Assembly (NCBI RefSeq): GCF_003268815.1
Contig: NZ_QLSV01000003.1
Span: forward strand, 1-64,000
Reading direction: 5' to 3'
DNA: 64,000 bases
From: Flavobacterium lacus
Lineage (GTDB): Bacteria; Bacteroidota; Bacteroidia; Flavobacteriales; Flavobacteriaceae
Position numbers and translations under genes: made by a program. How positions within the stretch are numbered: position 1 is the first letter of the stretch; each line of letters opens with the position of its first letter. This document shows, in pieces, positions 17,696 to 25,738 of this stretch. A model generated the notes under the pieces. The model was not told the origin of the DNA. It did no database searches and was given only the letters and a program-made list of their open reading frames with translations.

Positions 17696-18430
17696 TTAAA
17701 TTTTTATTCCGCTTACTACAGCGTTTTCGGTTTTTTGCATCATCTCTTCAAATGTCATTCCTTTTACAGGAAAAGGTTCTTGTATTGTAAACGTAATTTT
17801 ATTTCCCAATCCCATCGGAAATTGTCCAAACCGATTCATTTTCCATGAATTACTAATTGAAATCGGCACAATATAAGCCGAAGGAGCGTATTTATACAAG
17901 ATTTTTAAGCCATTTTCTGAAAATTTCTTCGGAACTCCAGTTTTACTTCTCGTTCCTTCCGGAAAAATAACGGTTGAACGCTTGTGTTTTTCAATGTACT
18001 CGGCCATCACTTTAATAGCAGACAACGCTTGCTTGGTATCCTTTCTATCTATTAAAACGGAACCGCCATGCCTTAAATTGTATGAAACACTTGGAATTCC
18101 TTTTCCTAATTCCTTTTTACTAACAAATTTTGTATGCCAATTTCGCATAAACCAGATAATTGCCGGAATATCATATAAACTTTGATGATTAGCTACAATT
18201 ATTATCGGTACGCCTCTAGGTAATTTTTCTCTGTTTTGAAAATCATACGTGGTCCCTAGTAAATGCGTTGTTCTAACTAGGAAAAAATTTAAAATACTCA
18301 CACTTTTTTTGTGAGCTTCGTAGCCAAACCAATTAAAACAAATCCATTGAATAGGATGAAATATACACAAAAACAACCCAAATAGTAGGTAATAGATAAC
18401 CGAAATCGGATAAGAAATAATTTTGTGCAT
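17696..18430 (-). CDS. plsC: 1-acyl-sn-glycerol-3-phosphate acyltransferase
   Basis: A 244-residue membrane-associated acyltransferase that makes phosphatidic acid from lysophosphatidic acid. It has an N-terminal membrane helix (about 8-28), the catalytic NHQSLYD box (H82, D87), GGSVLIDRKD, and FPEGTRS (156-162). It is the first gene of the minus-strand run ending at 15532. The exact substrate (chain length, lyso acceptor) is inferred from the family. Confidence 0.92.
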   Translation of the reverse strand: MHKIISYPISVIYYLLFGLFLCIFHPIQWICFNWFGYEAHKKSVSILNFFLVRTTHLLGTTYDFQNREKLPRGVPIIIVANHQSLYDIPAIIWFMRNWHTKFVSKKELGKGIPSVSYNLRHGGSVLIDRKDTKQALSAIKVMAEYIEKHKRSTVIFPEGTRSKTGVPKKFSENGLKILYKYAPSAYIVPISISNSWKMNRFGQFPMGLGNKITFTIQEPFPVKGMTFEEMMQKTENAVVSGIKI

Positions 18431-18449
18431 TTCGTTTTTGGAATGAGTA

Positions 18450-18457
18450 CAAAAATA
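18450..18457 (-). promoter_or_regulatory. Candidate -7 box of the plsC-desaturase run
   Basis: TATTTTTG on the minus strand fits TAnnTTTG, 20 bp upstream of the plsC start. No convincing -33 element is seen. Confidence 0.35.
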
Positions 18458-18566
18458 TGAAATCCTTTTTACTAAAATGTTTTCTTTTTAAGGAAAATAA
18501 ATTTATCTCAATTAAAAAAAATAGTATTTTTACAAATTATAATTAACTATTTAAAGCCACATTATT

Positions 18567-19568
18567 ATGAGTTCAGAAAAAGAAGCAAAATTAAAAGCCT
18601 TGCAATTAACATTAGACAAACTTGACAAAACTTACGGAAAAGGAACTGTCATGAAAATGGGAGACAAAGCGGTAGAAGAAGTGGAAAGTATTTCTTCCGG
18701 TTCTTTGGGTCTCGATTTAGCCTTAGGTGTAAACGGATATCCGAAAGGTAGAATTATAGAAATTTACGGTCCGGAATCTTCTGGAAAAACTACTTTAACA
18801 CTTCATGCTATTGCAGAAGCTCAAAAAGCCGGCGGAATCGCAGCTTTTATTGATGCTGAGCATGCTTTTGATAGAAATTACGCTCAAAAATTAGGTGTTG
18901 ATATTGAAAACTTAATTATTTCGCAGCCGGATAACGGTGAACAAGCATTAGAAATTGCCGAAAACTTAATTCGCTCAGGAGCAATTGACATTGTGGTAAT
19001 TGACTCGGTAGCCGCCTTAACACCAAAAAGTGAAATTGAAGGTGAAATGGGTGACTCCAAAATGGGATTACACGCTCGTTTGATGTCGCAAGCGTTAAGA
19101 AAACTTACTGCAACGATTAGCAAAACACACTGTACGGTTTTCTTTATCAATCAATTACGAGAGAAAATTGGTGTAATGTTCGGAAATCCTGAAACCACAA
19201 CCGGAGGAAATGCGTTGAAATTCTACGCTTCTATCCGTCTTGATATCAGAAGATCATCACAAATTAAAGATGGTGAAAATGTGATAGGTAACCGCACAAA
19301 AGTGAAAGTCGTTAAAAATAAAGTAGCTCCGCCGTTCAGAACAGCAGAATTTGATATTATGTATGGTGAAGGTGTTTCAAAAACAGGTGAAATCCTGGAT
19401 TTAGCTGTAGAATTTGAAATTATCAAAAAAGCAGGCTCATGGTTTAGCTATGGCGAAACAAAATTAGGTCAAGGGAGAGATGCCGTGAAATCTCTGATTA
19501 AAGATAACCCGGAAATGGCCGATGAACTAGAAGCAAAAATTAAAAACAAAATTAAAGAAGCCGAATAA
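18567..19568 (+). CDS. recA: Recombinase RecA
   Basis: RecA forms filaments on single-stranded DNA, drives strand exchange and stimulates LexA-type cleavage. The 333-residue protein has Walker [10 protein letters not shown] (from residue 68), Walker [11 protein letters not shown], the L2 loop region ([19 protein letters not shown]), and a C-terminal acidic/Lys end. It is monocistronic with its own terminator. A near-consensus -7 box, TATTTTTA, lies at 18525-18532. I do not see an obvious LexA-type palindrome upstream. Confidence 0.98.
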   Translation: MSSEKEAKLKALQLTLDKLDKTYGKGTVMKMGDKAVEEVESISSGSLGLDLALGVNGYPKGRIIEIYGPESSGKTTLTLHAIAEAQKAGGIAAFIDAEHAFDRNYAQKLGVDIENLIISQPDNGEQALEIAENLIRSGAIDIVVIDSVAALTPKSEIEGEMGDSKMGLHARLMSQALRKLTATISKTHCTVFFINQLREKIGVMFGNPETTTGGNALKFYASIRLDIRRSSQIKDGENVIGNRTKVKVVKNKVAPPFRTAEFDIMYGEGVSKTGEILDLAVEFEIIKKAGSWFSYGETKLGQGRDAVKSLIKDNPEMADELEAKIKNKIKEAE

Positions 19569-19573
19569 ATTTG

Positions 19574-19603
19574 AAACCCGAAATATTTTTTCGGGTTTTT
19601 TTT
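19574..19603 (+). terminator. Intrinsic terminator of recA
   Basis: AAACCCGAAA (19574-19583) pairs with TTTCGGGTTT (19589-19598) around a 5-nt loop and runs into a T tract. Confidence 0.9.
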
Positions 19604-19660
19604 GTCTATAACGCAACCTTTTAAGTTTTTATGTATCTACAAAATATAATATAGAATATC

Positions 19661-20086
19661 ATGAAAAAGTTTGCTTTACTATTATTACTAACACTTAGTT
19701 TTGTTTCATGTTCATTAGAGGACGACAATCGCCCTACTTTTCATTATGAAATTCTACCTATAGATAGTTATGTGGTGCCGGACACATTTAATTTTGGAAC
19801 CACACATCAACTTAAGTTGTTTTTTAAATTCCCTACACCCTGTCATTCTTACGGAGGAATATATTTTGATCGGTATTTGAATGAAAGAGTTTTTGCGATC
19901 CAAAGCATCGTTGAAGATAGGCAGAACTGTTTGCCCTATGAGGATAACAATAATGAATTGAGAGAAGTTATCGTAAACTTTGAAGTAATTAGTTCACAAA
20001 CTTATTTGTTCAAATTTTACAAAGGAAAAGATGAAGAAGGAAACAATATTTTTGAAGAAGTTGAAATTCCGGTAAATAGTGATTAA
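19661..20086 (+). CDS. Hypothetical lipoprotein upstream of an ECF sigma factor
   Basis: The 141-residue product has a signal peptide ending in FVSC (Cys 17) and a small beta-rich domain with two Cys (TPCHSYGG and RQNCLPY) that could form a disulfide. I recognise no named family. It lies 22 nt before the sigma gene, so it is likely part of the same operon and may act in the envelope signal that the sigma system senses; that is inference from position. Confidence 0.72.
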   Translation: MKKFALLLLLTLSFVSCSLEDDNRPTFHYEILPIDSYVVPDTFNFGTTHQLKLFFKFPTPCHSYGGIYFDRYLNERVFAIQSIVEDRQNCLPYEDNNNELREVIVNFEVISSQTYLFKFYKGKDEEGNNIFEEVEIPVNSD

Positions 20087-20108
20087 ATCATCTTAGAAAA
20101 CCATACGA

Positions 20109-20651
20109 GTGAATCTAGAATTACTCATACATGAATGCAAAAGCAACAATACAAAGGCACAAGAGCAATTATTTAGATTATTATCTCCTAAATTGTTCAG
20201 TGTATGCATTAAGTATTCGAAAAATTATGCTGAAGCTCAAGATAATTTGCAAGACGGGTTCTTAATCATTTTTGAGAAAATTCATCAATTTGATAATAAA
20301 GGTTCTTTTGAAGGTTGGTCTAAAAGAGTAATGATAAACAACATTCTTCAAAAATACAGAACACAAGGTGTTTTTGAAATTGTCTCTGAAAATTATCCCG
20401 ATGTAGTTGATGTAGAAGTAGAGGAAGAAACCGTATCGATGGAATTTTTGACAAAAATTATTCAAGAATTACCGGACAAATATCGCTTGGCATTTAATTT
20501 ATATGTTCTAGACAATTATTCGCACAAAGAAATAGCAGCTCTGTTGAACATTTCCGAAGGAACATCAAAATCAAATTTATCCAGAGCTCGAGCGATTTTA
20601 AAAGAAAAAATTGAAAATAAGGCGTCGAATGAAATGAATGCAGCCAAATGA
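20109..20651 (+). CDS. ECF-type RNA polymerase sigma factor
   Basis: A 180-residue sigma-70 family factor with only regions 2 and 4. Region 2 is seen in DNLQDGFLIIFEKIHQF and SFEGWSKRVMINNILQKYR, region 4 in LPDKYRLAFNLYVLDNYSH followed by KEIAALLNISEGTSKSNLSR. Translation starts with GTG. The stop overlaps the start of the next gene as ATGA, coupling it to a membrane protein that looks like its anti-sigma partner. Confidence 0.92.
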   Translation: MNLELLIHECKSNNTKAQEQLFRLLSPKLFSVCIKYSKNYAEAQDNLQDGFLIIFEKIHQFDNKGSFEGWSKRVMINNILQKYRTQGVFEIVSENYPDVVDVEVEEETVSMEFLTKIIQELPDKYRLAFNLYVLDNYSHKEIAALLNISEGTSKSNLSRARAILKEKIENKASNEMNAAK

Positions 20652-22243
20652 AAGATAAAAAGAATTTAGACCGATTGTTTCAAGAACAATTTAAGGATTT
20701 TGAAGAAATTCCTCCGGAAATTGTTTGGAAAAACATCGAAATAGCACTAACAAAAAAGAAAAAAAGAAGAATTATTCCGCTATGGTATAAGCTTTCTGGT
20801 GTTGCGGCTTTGCTTATTTTTGGGTTTTTAGGAACTCGTGCACTTTTAAATCAATCAAAAATTGAAACTACTAATCCAATCGTAATTGAAGAAAAAATCA
20901 ATTCAACCGAAAATCAAAATAGCGTTGTTAATGCTGACAAAAAAAACAATCAAAATCAATTGAATTCTGTTGGAAATGATTCAAATAAAATAAGTAATAC
21001 GTCTGATAAACAATTGATTTCTAATGATGAAGCTGTTGCTAATGGAAATTTAAACACTGAAAAAACTTCCAAAAAAGAAAATAATCAGCATAGCAATATT
21101 GACAAAGTAAACCAACAGAAAAAAGAAAATTCAGGATTAGTTTCAAATTCTACCGATAAAACAAAACGAATTAAAGAAGAAATTAAAAACAATTTAAACA
21201 AAAAAAATAATACTAAATTAGTTGATAATTCTGAGAAAAATCAAAAATCAAAAATAATTTCTGAGTCTGAAACGGCTGCAGTGAACTCCGGTTTAAATAA
21301 CCAAAAATCGATCGATCGAACAAAAACCTTCGAACCAGAAAAAAACAAGACCGAAATTTTAACTGAAAATAACATCATCAAAAATGATAAACAATTTGTA
21401 TTAGAAGATCATTCATCTAAAAATGATAAAAATAAAATCGATTCTGCCGCTGTTGCATCGCTAATTGTAACAAAAGAAGAGTTGAATACGTTGGGAGAAT
21501 TGCTAAAAGAAAAAGATCAAAAACCTAAAGTTGAACCTAAAGAAAACAAGTGGCAGATTACCTCAAATCTTGCTCCTGTTTATTTAGGTTCATCTTCCAA
21601 CGGTTCTCCAATCGACAGTCAATTTACTAACAACAGCAAAGAGTATCAAAACACTATGAGTTATGGTCTTGGCGTGAATTATGACATGAGTAAAAAACTA
21701 ACTTTACGAACCGGCATTAACAAAGTTAATTTTGAATATTTAACCAATGGTGTTGAATTTTTTGCTTCTCTTGAAGGCCGTCCAATGGCTTCGTTAAGTT
21801 CAACAAATACCACAAACGCAGCACCAATTGTTGTGCAAAACAGTAACTTTTCTGCTGGCGAGGCTTCCATGGGATGGACACAACAAGGAGCTATCGAACA
21901 AAGTATGGAATATTATGAAATTCCAGTAGAATTATCCTATAAAATACTAAATAAAAAATTTGGAATAGATGTCATTGGCGGATTCAGCACATTACTATTA
22001 AACGATAATAATTTAATGGTGGTTTCCGATGGTTTTTCTGCTGAATTAGGAAAAGCCAATAACTTGAATTCCTTTCATTTTAGTACCAACGTAGGACTGG
22101 GTTTCCGTTACCGTTTTTGGAAGTCGTTTCAAGCAAATTTTGAACCTACATTTAAATATCAACTCAATACATTTAGTAACAACGACGGAGGTTTTAGACC
22201 CTATTTTGTTGGATTATATTCTGGTTTAAGTTATCGGTTTTAA
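20648..22243 (+). CDS. Membrane-anchored protein with C-terminal outer-membrane-type beta barrel; probable partner of the ECF sigma factor
   Basis: A 531-residue protein in three parts. Residues 1 to about 45 are soluble and basic, ending KKKKRR before a single membrane helix (about 47-66, KLSGVAALLIFGFLGTRALL), the layout of an anti-sigma factor. Residues about 75-300 are a low-complexity Asn/Lys/Ser/Glu linker. Residues about 305-531 are strand-rich, like a small outer-membrane barrel, and end in Phe (SGLSYRF), the usual barrel end signal. Read literally, one chain could reach from the cytoplasm to the outer membrane. Translational coupling to the sigma gene supports a regulatory link. A cleaved protein is also possible. 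Confidence 0.75.
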   Translation: MKDKKNLDRLFQEQFKDFEEIPPEIVWKNIEIALTKKKKRRIIPLWYKLSGVAALLIFGFLGTRALLNQSKIETTNPIVIEEKINSTENQNSVVNADKKNNQNQLNSVGNDSNKISNTSDKQLISNDEAVANGNLNTEKTSKKENNQHSNIDKVNQQKKENSGLVSNSTDKTKRIKEEIKNNLNKKNNTKLVDNSEKNQKSKIISESETAAVNSGLNNQKSIDRTKTFEPEKNKTEILTENNIIKNDKQFVLEDHSSKNDKNKIDSAAVASLIVTKEELNTLGELLKEKDQKPKVEPKENKWQITSNLAPVYLGSSSNGSPIDSQFTNNSKEYQNTMSYGLGVNYDMSKKLTLRTGINKVNFEYLTNGVEFFASLEGRPMASLSSTNTTNAAPIVVQNSNFSAGEASMGWTQQGAIEQSMEYYEIPVELSYKILNKKFGIDVIGGFSTLLLNDNNLMVVSDGFSAELGKANNLNSFHFSTNVGLGFRYRFWKSFQANFEPTFKYQLNTFSNNDGGFRPYFVGLYSGLSYRF

Positions 22244-22331
22244 AAAATAAGCTTTATTGGTTTGGCTTAAAATGTTTTAGTTTTTAGTTAAGTTCGTTAT
22301 TACTTTTACTACCATCAGTAATAACAAAGAG

Positions 22332-22365
22332 AAAAGAGCACTCCTGGTTTTGGTGCTCTTTTTTT
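22332..22365 (+). terminator. Intrinsic terminator after the sigma/barrel operon
   Basis: AAAAGAGCAC (22332-22341) pairs with GTGCTCTTTT (22353-22362) and is followed by more T residues. Confidence 0.9.
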
Positions 22366-22393
22366 GTATCTTTAACATTCGAAATAAATTTAG

Positions 22394-22894
22394 ATGAAAA
22401 CACATTTTATCACATTCTTACTTGTTTTTGGATTTTTTACTAACACAAATAAAGCACAAGAAAAAGAGGCCATTGATGAAGTAATTACACAATGGCACAA
22501 AGCCGCAGCCGAAGCAAATTTTGAAAATTATTTTGGTTTAATGTCAGATGATGCAGTTTTTATTGGAACAGATGCCTCCGAAAATTGGAATAAAAAAGAA
22601 TTTGAAGCCTACTCTAAACCCCATTTTGACAAAGGAAAAGCGTGGACATTCCGCCTATTAGAAAGAAATATTTATATCGATAAAAACTATAAAATAGCTT
22701 GGTTTGATGAACTGCTTGACACCTCATTCAAAATCTGTAGAGGTTCAGGCGTTTTAGAAAAAGTAAAAGGGAAATGGAAAATCAAACATTATGTGCTCTC
22801 CATGACGATTCCTAATGAAACATCAACTGAAGTAATTGCAGTGAAAGATTCGATAGAAAGTAATTACATTCAAAAATTAAAATCAAAAAAATAA
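22394..22894 (+). CDS. Secreted SnoaL/DUF4440-like protein (NTF2 fold)
   Basis: A 166-residue protein with a signal peptide (MKTHFITFLLVFGFF ... KAQ) and a single NTF2-like domain: AIDEVITQWHKAAAEANFENYF, DAVFIGTDASENW and the conserved end KWKIKHYVLSMTIPNE. Such domains act as binding pockets or small hydrolases/isomerases; no catalytic pair is clear. It follows a terminator and is likely periplasmic. Confidence 0.82.
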   Translation: MKTHFITFLLVFGFFTNTNKAQEKEAIDEVITQWHKAAAEANFENYFGLMSDDAVFIGTDASENWNKKEFEAYSKPHFDKGKAWTFRLLERNIYIDKNYKIAWFDELLDTSFKICRGSGVLEKVKGKWKIKHYVLSMTIPNETSTEVIAVKDSIESNYIQKLKSKK

Positions 22895-22960
22895 CACATC
22901 CCTAAAACCATACCAAAACTTTTCTCGTAACTAAGAAGAACAAACTCAAAATTCTTGGTT

Positions 22961-23398
22961 ATGAAAATAAATAGAACAATTAAAGTAATTATAGGAAGTA
23001 TATTCTCAATTGTACTGCTTTTGATTGTCGTTTTGGTGGTTCACATCGCAACCGCAAAACCTGTTGAAGTTGACAATGCAACGATGCAAATTAGCAGAAT
23101 TGACTTTAAAGAACCACTTGATTCTTTAAAATCTAAAGAAATTCACCGAAATCTTAAATCAATTGATGGTGTAAAAAACATCAAAATTGTACCCGAAAAA
23201 GGGGTGGTTGTTTACTTTCATGACAACCGTATTGTCAATTCTGAACAAGTTTTCACACAACTTTCTGCCACAGGAAACTATCAAGCAGAATGCTTTGTGA
23301 TTTCAGATGATTTAGCCTCCAAAAAAGTTTGTCCGGCCATGAACACAGATAGTTTTAGTTATAAATTTTCCAGAGGAATCCAACGTATTTTTAATTAA
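22961..23398 (+). CDS. Membrane-anchored protein with HMA-like domain lacking the metal-binding Cys pair
   Basis: The 145-residue product has one N-terminal membrane helix (about 10-30) and a periplasmic domain whose pattern SKEIHRNLKSIDGVKNIKIV ... VVVYFHDNRIVNSEQVFTQL matches the beta-alpha-beta HMA fold. The CxxC metal site of copper chaperones is absent, so a metal role is uncertain; Cys residues occur only near the end (ECFVIS, KKVCPAM). I start at ATG 22961; TTG at 22955 adds only two residues. It is 17 nt before the hemoglobin-like lipoprotein and probably co-transcribed with it. Confidence 0.7.
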   Translation: MKINRTIKVIIGSIFSIVLLLIVVLVVHIATAKPVEVDNATMQISRIDFKEPLDSLKSKEIHRNLKSIDGVKNIKIVPEKGVVVYFHDNRIVNSEQVFTQLSATGNYQAECFVISDDLASKKVCPAMNTDSFSYKFSRGIQRIFN

Positions 23399-23415
23399 TC
23401 TTTAATATTATTGTT

Positions 23416-24015
23416 ATGAAACATTTTCCAAAATTAGCCCTATTTGCCCTGTTGTTTTCTTCAGGAATCGCTTTCGTTTCCTGCAGCGACGACGACGATG
23501 CAACGCCGCCAGCAGCAGAATTAACTATTTATCAAAAACTAGGCGGGACCACAATGGTTGCAGACCCAAACAATCCCAACCAAATGATTGAGCAAGGACG
23601 TTTGTCCTATCGATCAGTGGTCGACAGCACAATTGTTTTAATTGTAACCGATATCGGTGCTGGAGCTGAAGGAAACTTAGGCGAGTATTTTGCTCCAATT
23701 GTAGGCGAAGTTACAAATGGAAACACAACAAATGTAGCCGTTTTAAGCAGAAGTTTAACTGACTTTTTCTCTGCAAATACAGGTGGTGGTGCAACAAACA
23801 CGTATACTGGATTAGGAATGGTCGCTGCCCATGATCCTGGTCAAAACCCAAGAATGGGAGCAAAAGCAGACAATGGGGATTACGATCAATTTGTTGGATA
23901 TGTGGTAGAAGCAGCCTTATTAAACGGGTTAGACCCCGTTGATGATGCAGCTTTATTAGGAGAAATTGGTGCGGTTCTTGAATCATTAAGAACTCCAATT
24001 GTTCAGGATCTATAG
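23416..24015 (+). CDS. Lipoprotein resembling group 1 truncated hemoglobin
   Basis: A 199-residue lipoprotein (signal ending FVSC, Cys 23, then an Asp-rich stretch). The rest follows the truncated-globin layout: IYQKLGGTT at 38-46 (helix A in trHb), RSVVDSTIVLI (B helix), EYFAPIV (E region), YTGLGMVAAHDP with H139 at the proximal-His position, and a C-terminal helix (LGEIGAVLESLRTPIV). About 20 residues are inserted after the first motif (DPNNPNQMIEQGR), and the usual distal Tyr (FY) of the B helix is absent. It would place a heme or relic globin in the periplasm or at the outer membrane. The family call is my reading of motifs and is not certain. Confidence 0.65.
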   Translation: MKHFPKLALFALLFSSGIAFVSCSDDDDATPPAAELTIYQKLGGTTMVADPNNPNQMIEQGRLSYRSVVDSTIVLIVTDIGAGAEGNLGEYFAPIVGEVTNGNTTNVAVLSRSLTDFFSANTGGGATNTYTGLGMVAAHDPGQNPRMGAKADNGDYDQFVGYVVEAALLNGLDPVDDAALLGEIGAVLESLRTPIVQDL

Positions 24016-24039
24016 ACTTCCTCTTCTCAATTTATAATC

Positions 24040-24072
24040 AATCACCATCTTCAAAAAATGGTGATTTTTTAT
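24040..24072. terminator. Intrinsic terminator between convergent genes
   Basis: AATCACCAT (24040-24048) pairs with ATGGTGATT (24058-24066), followed by T residues. It can serve the globin-like gene (+), and its A-rich left side offers some function for the convergent dehydrogenase gene. Confidence 0.8.
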
Positions 24073-25010
24073 TTTTTAAGATTTTCTAACATTTCAACGG
24101 TCATTAAACCCATGTCAAAATTGTGTTTCCAGCCCCAATCGGTTCGAGCAGTAGAATCATCAATCGAACCCGGCCAACTGTCAGCAATTTTCTGACGGAA
24201 ATCAGGCTTATAGGAAATGGTAAAATCAGGAATATGTTTTTTAATTTCTTCGGCTATTTCTTTCGGTGTAAAACTTACTCCTGATAAATTGTAGGAAGAT
24301 CTAATTTTAATTTTTTCTGCCGGAGCTTGCATAATTTCGATGGTAGCTCTGATAGCATCATCCATATACATCATTGGTAAACGGGTTTCTTCCGATAAAA
24401 AACATTCAAATTTTCCATCGCTTAACGCTTTGTAATAGATATCTACAGCATAATCGGTCGTTCCGCCACCCGGAGGTGTTGTCCAACTAATTAAGCCCGG
24501 ATAACGAACACTTCTCACATCTACACCAAAAATATGGTGGTAATATTCACACCATCTTTCACCCGATTGTTTTGAAATTCCATAAACCGTTGTTGGTTCC
24601 ATAATTGTAAATTGTGGAGTGTTCTCTCTTGGTGTAGTTGGTCCAAAAACAGCAATACTCGATGGCCAAAATATCTTTTTAATTTTTCCGGCTTTCGCCA
24701 AATTTAGTACGTGAAAAAGTGAATTCATATTTAAATCCCAAGCAAATGCCGGGTTTTTTTCGGCTGTAGCCGACAGAAGAGCGGCCATCAAATAGACTTC
24801 TTCTACTTGATATTTTTCAACAATATGCTCAATTTGATTAAAATCGAGAGCATTCAACACTTCAAAAATCCCATCATTTACTACATCATTATTTAATTTT
24901 CTGATGTCGGAAGCAATCACATTATCTGTTCCGTAAAGTTTTCGTAATTGTTGCGTTAGTTCGGTTCCAATTTGACCGCAAGCTCCTATGATTAGAATTT
25001 TTGTGTTCAT
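24069..25010 (-). CDS. L-threonine 3-dehydrogenase, short-chain (SDR) type
   Basis: A 313-residue NAD-dependent epimerase/dehydratase-fold enzyme. Visible are the NAD motif GACGQIG (9-15), the catalytic Tyr-Lys pair Y143/K147 in TTVYGISKQSGE, with Ser in WPSSIAVFGP, and substrate-side blocks RYPGLISW and GGGTTDYAVDIYY. This sequence pattern is that of the SDR-type threonine dehydrogenases described from Flavobacterium, which oxidise L-threonine to 2-amino-3-ketobutyrate. I infer that function over UDP-sugar epimerase because of the GGGTTDYAV block and length. It has its own promoter. Confidence 0.88.
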   Translation of the reverse strand: MNTKILIIGACGQIGTELTQQLRKLYGTDNVIASDIRKLNNDVVNDGIFEVLNALDFNQIEHIVEKYQVEEVYLMAALLSATAEKNPAFAWDLNMNSLFHVLNLAKAGKIKKIFWPSSIAVFGPTTPRENTPQFTIMEPTTVYGISKQSGERWCEYYHHIFGVDVRSVRYPGLISWTTPPGGGTTDYAVDIYYKALSDGKFECFLSEETRLPMMYMDDAIRATIEIMQAPAEKIKIRSSYNLSGVSFTPKEIAEEIKKHIPDFTISYKPDFRQKIADSWPGSIDDSTARTDWGWKHNFDMGLMTVEMLENLKK

Positions 25011-25029
25011 TAGTTATGTATTTATGATG

Positions 25030-25037
25030 CAAATATA
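25030..25037 (-). promoter_or_regulatory. Candidate -7 box of the threonine dehydrogenase gene
   Basis: TATATTTG on the minus strand fits TAnnTTTG exactly, 20 bp before the start codon. A -33 element at good spacing is not clear. Confidence 0.4.
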
Positions 25038-25117
25038 ACGTTTTCGTAAAGTAAAAAACTGTTAAACAAAAGGGTTTTATTTTAGAAAGCTTTAACGAGA
25101 ATAACCAAGTTTCCATT

Positions 25118-25125
25118 TACCTTTG
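25118..25125 (+). promoter_or_regulatory. Candidate -7 box of the lipoprotein-mfd unit
   Basis: TACCTTTG fits TAnnTTTG, about 27 bp before the ATG at 25152. A second near match (TATTTTTG) lies at 25126-25133. Confidence 0.4.
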
Positions 25126-25151
25126 TATTTTTGAATTCTAAATTAAATTTG

Positions 25152-25733
25152 ATGAAAATTCGTTTCCTTTTTATCCTTATTACTTCCTTGTTTCTTTTTT
25201 CCTGCGAAGAGGATAATGAGAAACGTTTAATCGAACAACAAAAAGAAGTAGCCAAAAAAGAGGAAATTTTTAAAAAATTAGACAAAGCATGGAGCTTTAG
25301 AACCATGAATCTAGAATCTACTTCACAGGATTTAGTACAAGACTGGGCAGAATGGCGTTTATTTCTTATCGAATTGCAACAAAAACCTACAAGTTCGATT
25401 GGAGCTTTTCAAAAAAAATCTAGAAACTTAACACAAAAAGCAGATGCTCTTTTAAATACAATTCCGCAGTCCTTATCTAACCCGGAATTCAAAAGCAGGT
25501 TTACCGTTTTGTTAAACCATTTTCAGTCGTTAGACTTATACATTCGTTTGGATGCAATTCCTGAAAAAAAAGTGATCGATTTAATTACTGATATTAATCT
25601 ACAATTAGCATCTATTGAATTACAAATCAATGAATTAATTAGAAAAAGACAAATTCCAACGGAACAAGGTGAAGCCGACATGATTAGAATGTTAGACACT
25701 TCCAGAGCCGTTCGTGAAACCCCAAAAATTTAG
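25152..25733 (+). CDS. Hypothetical helical lipoprotein upstream of mfd
   Basis: The 193-residue product has a signal peptide ending LFSC (Cys 18) followed by a highly charged, mostly helical chain (EEDNEKRLIEQQKEVAKKEE), likely coiled-coil in part. I recognise no family. I chose ATG 25152 because it starts the signal peptide; TTG 25131 adds seven residues ahead of it. It is only 5 nt before the mfd start, so the two are co-transcribed, although a functional link to repair is not evident. Confidence 0.7.
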   Translation: MKIRFLFILITSLFLFSCEEDNEKRLIEQQKEVAKKEEIFKKLDKAWSFRTMNLESTSQDLVQDWAEWRLFLIELQQKPTSSIGAFQKKSRNLTQKADALLNTIPQSLSNPEFKSRFTVLLNHFQSLDLYIRLDAIPEKKVIDLITDINLQLASIELQINELIRKRQIPTEQGEADMIRMLDTSRAVRETPKI

Positions 25734-25738
25734 ATTAA

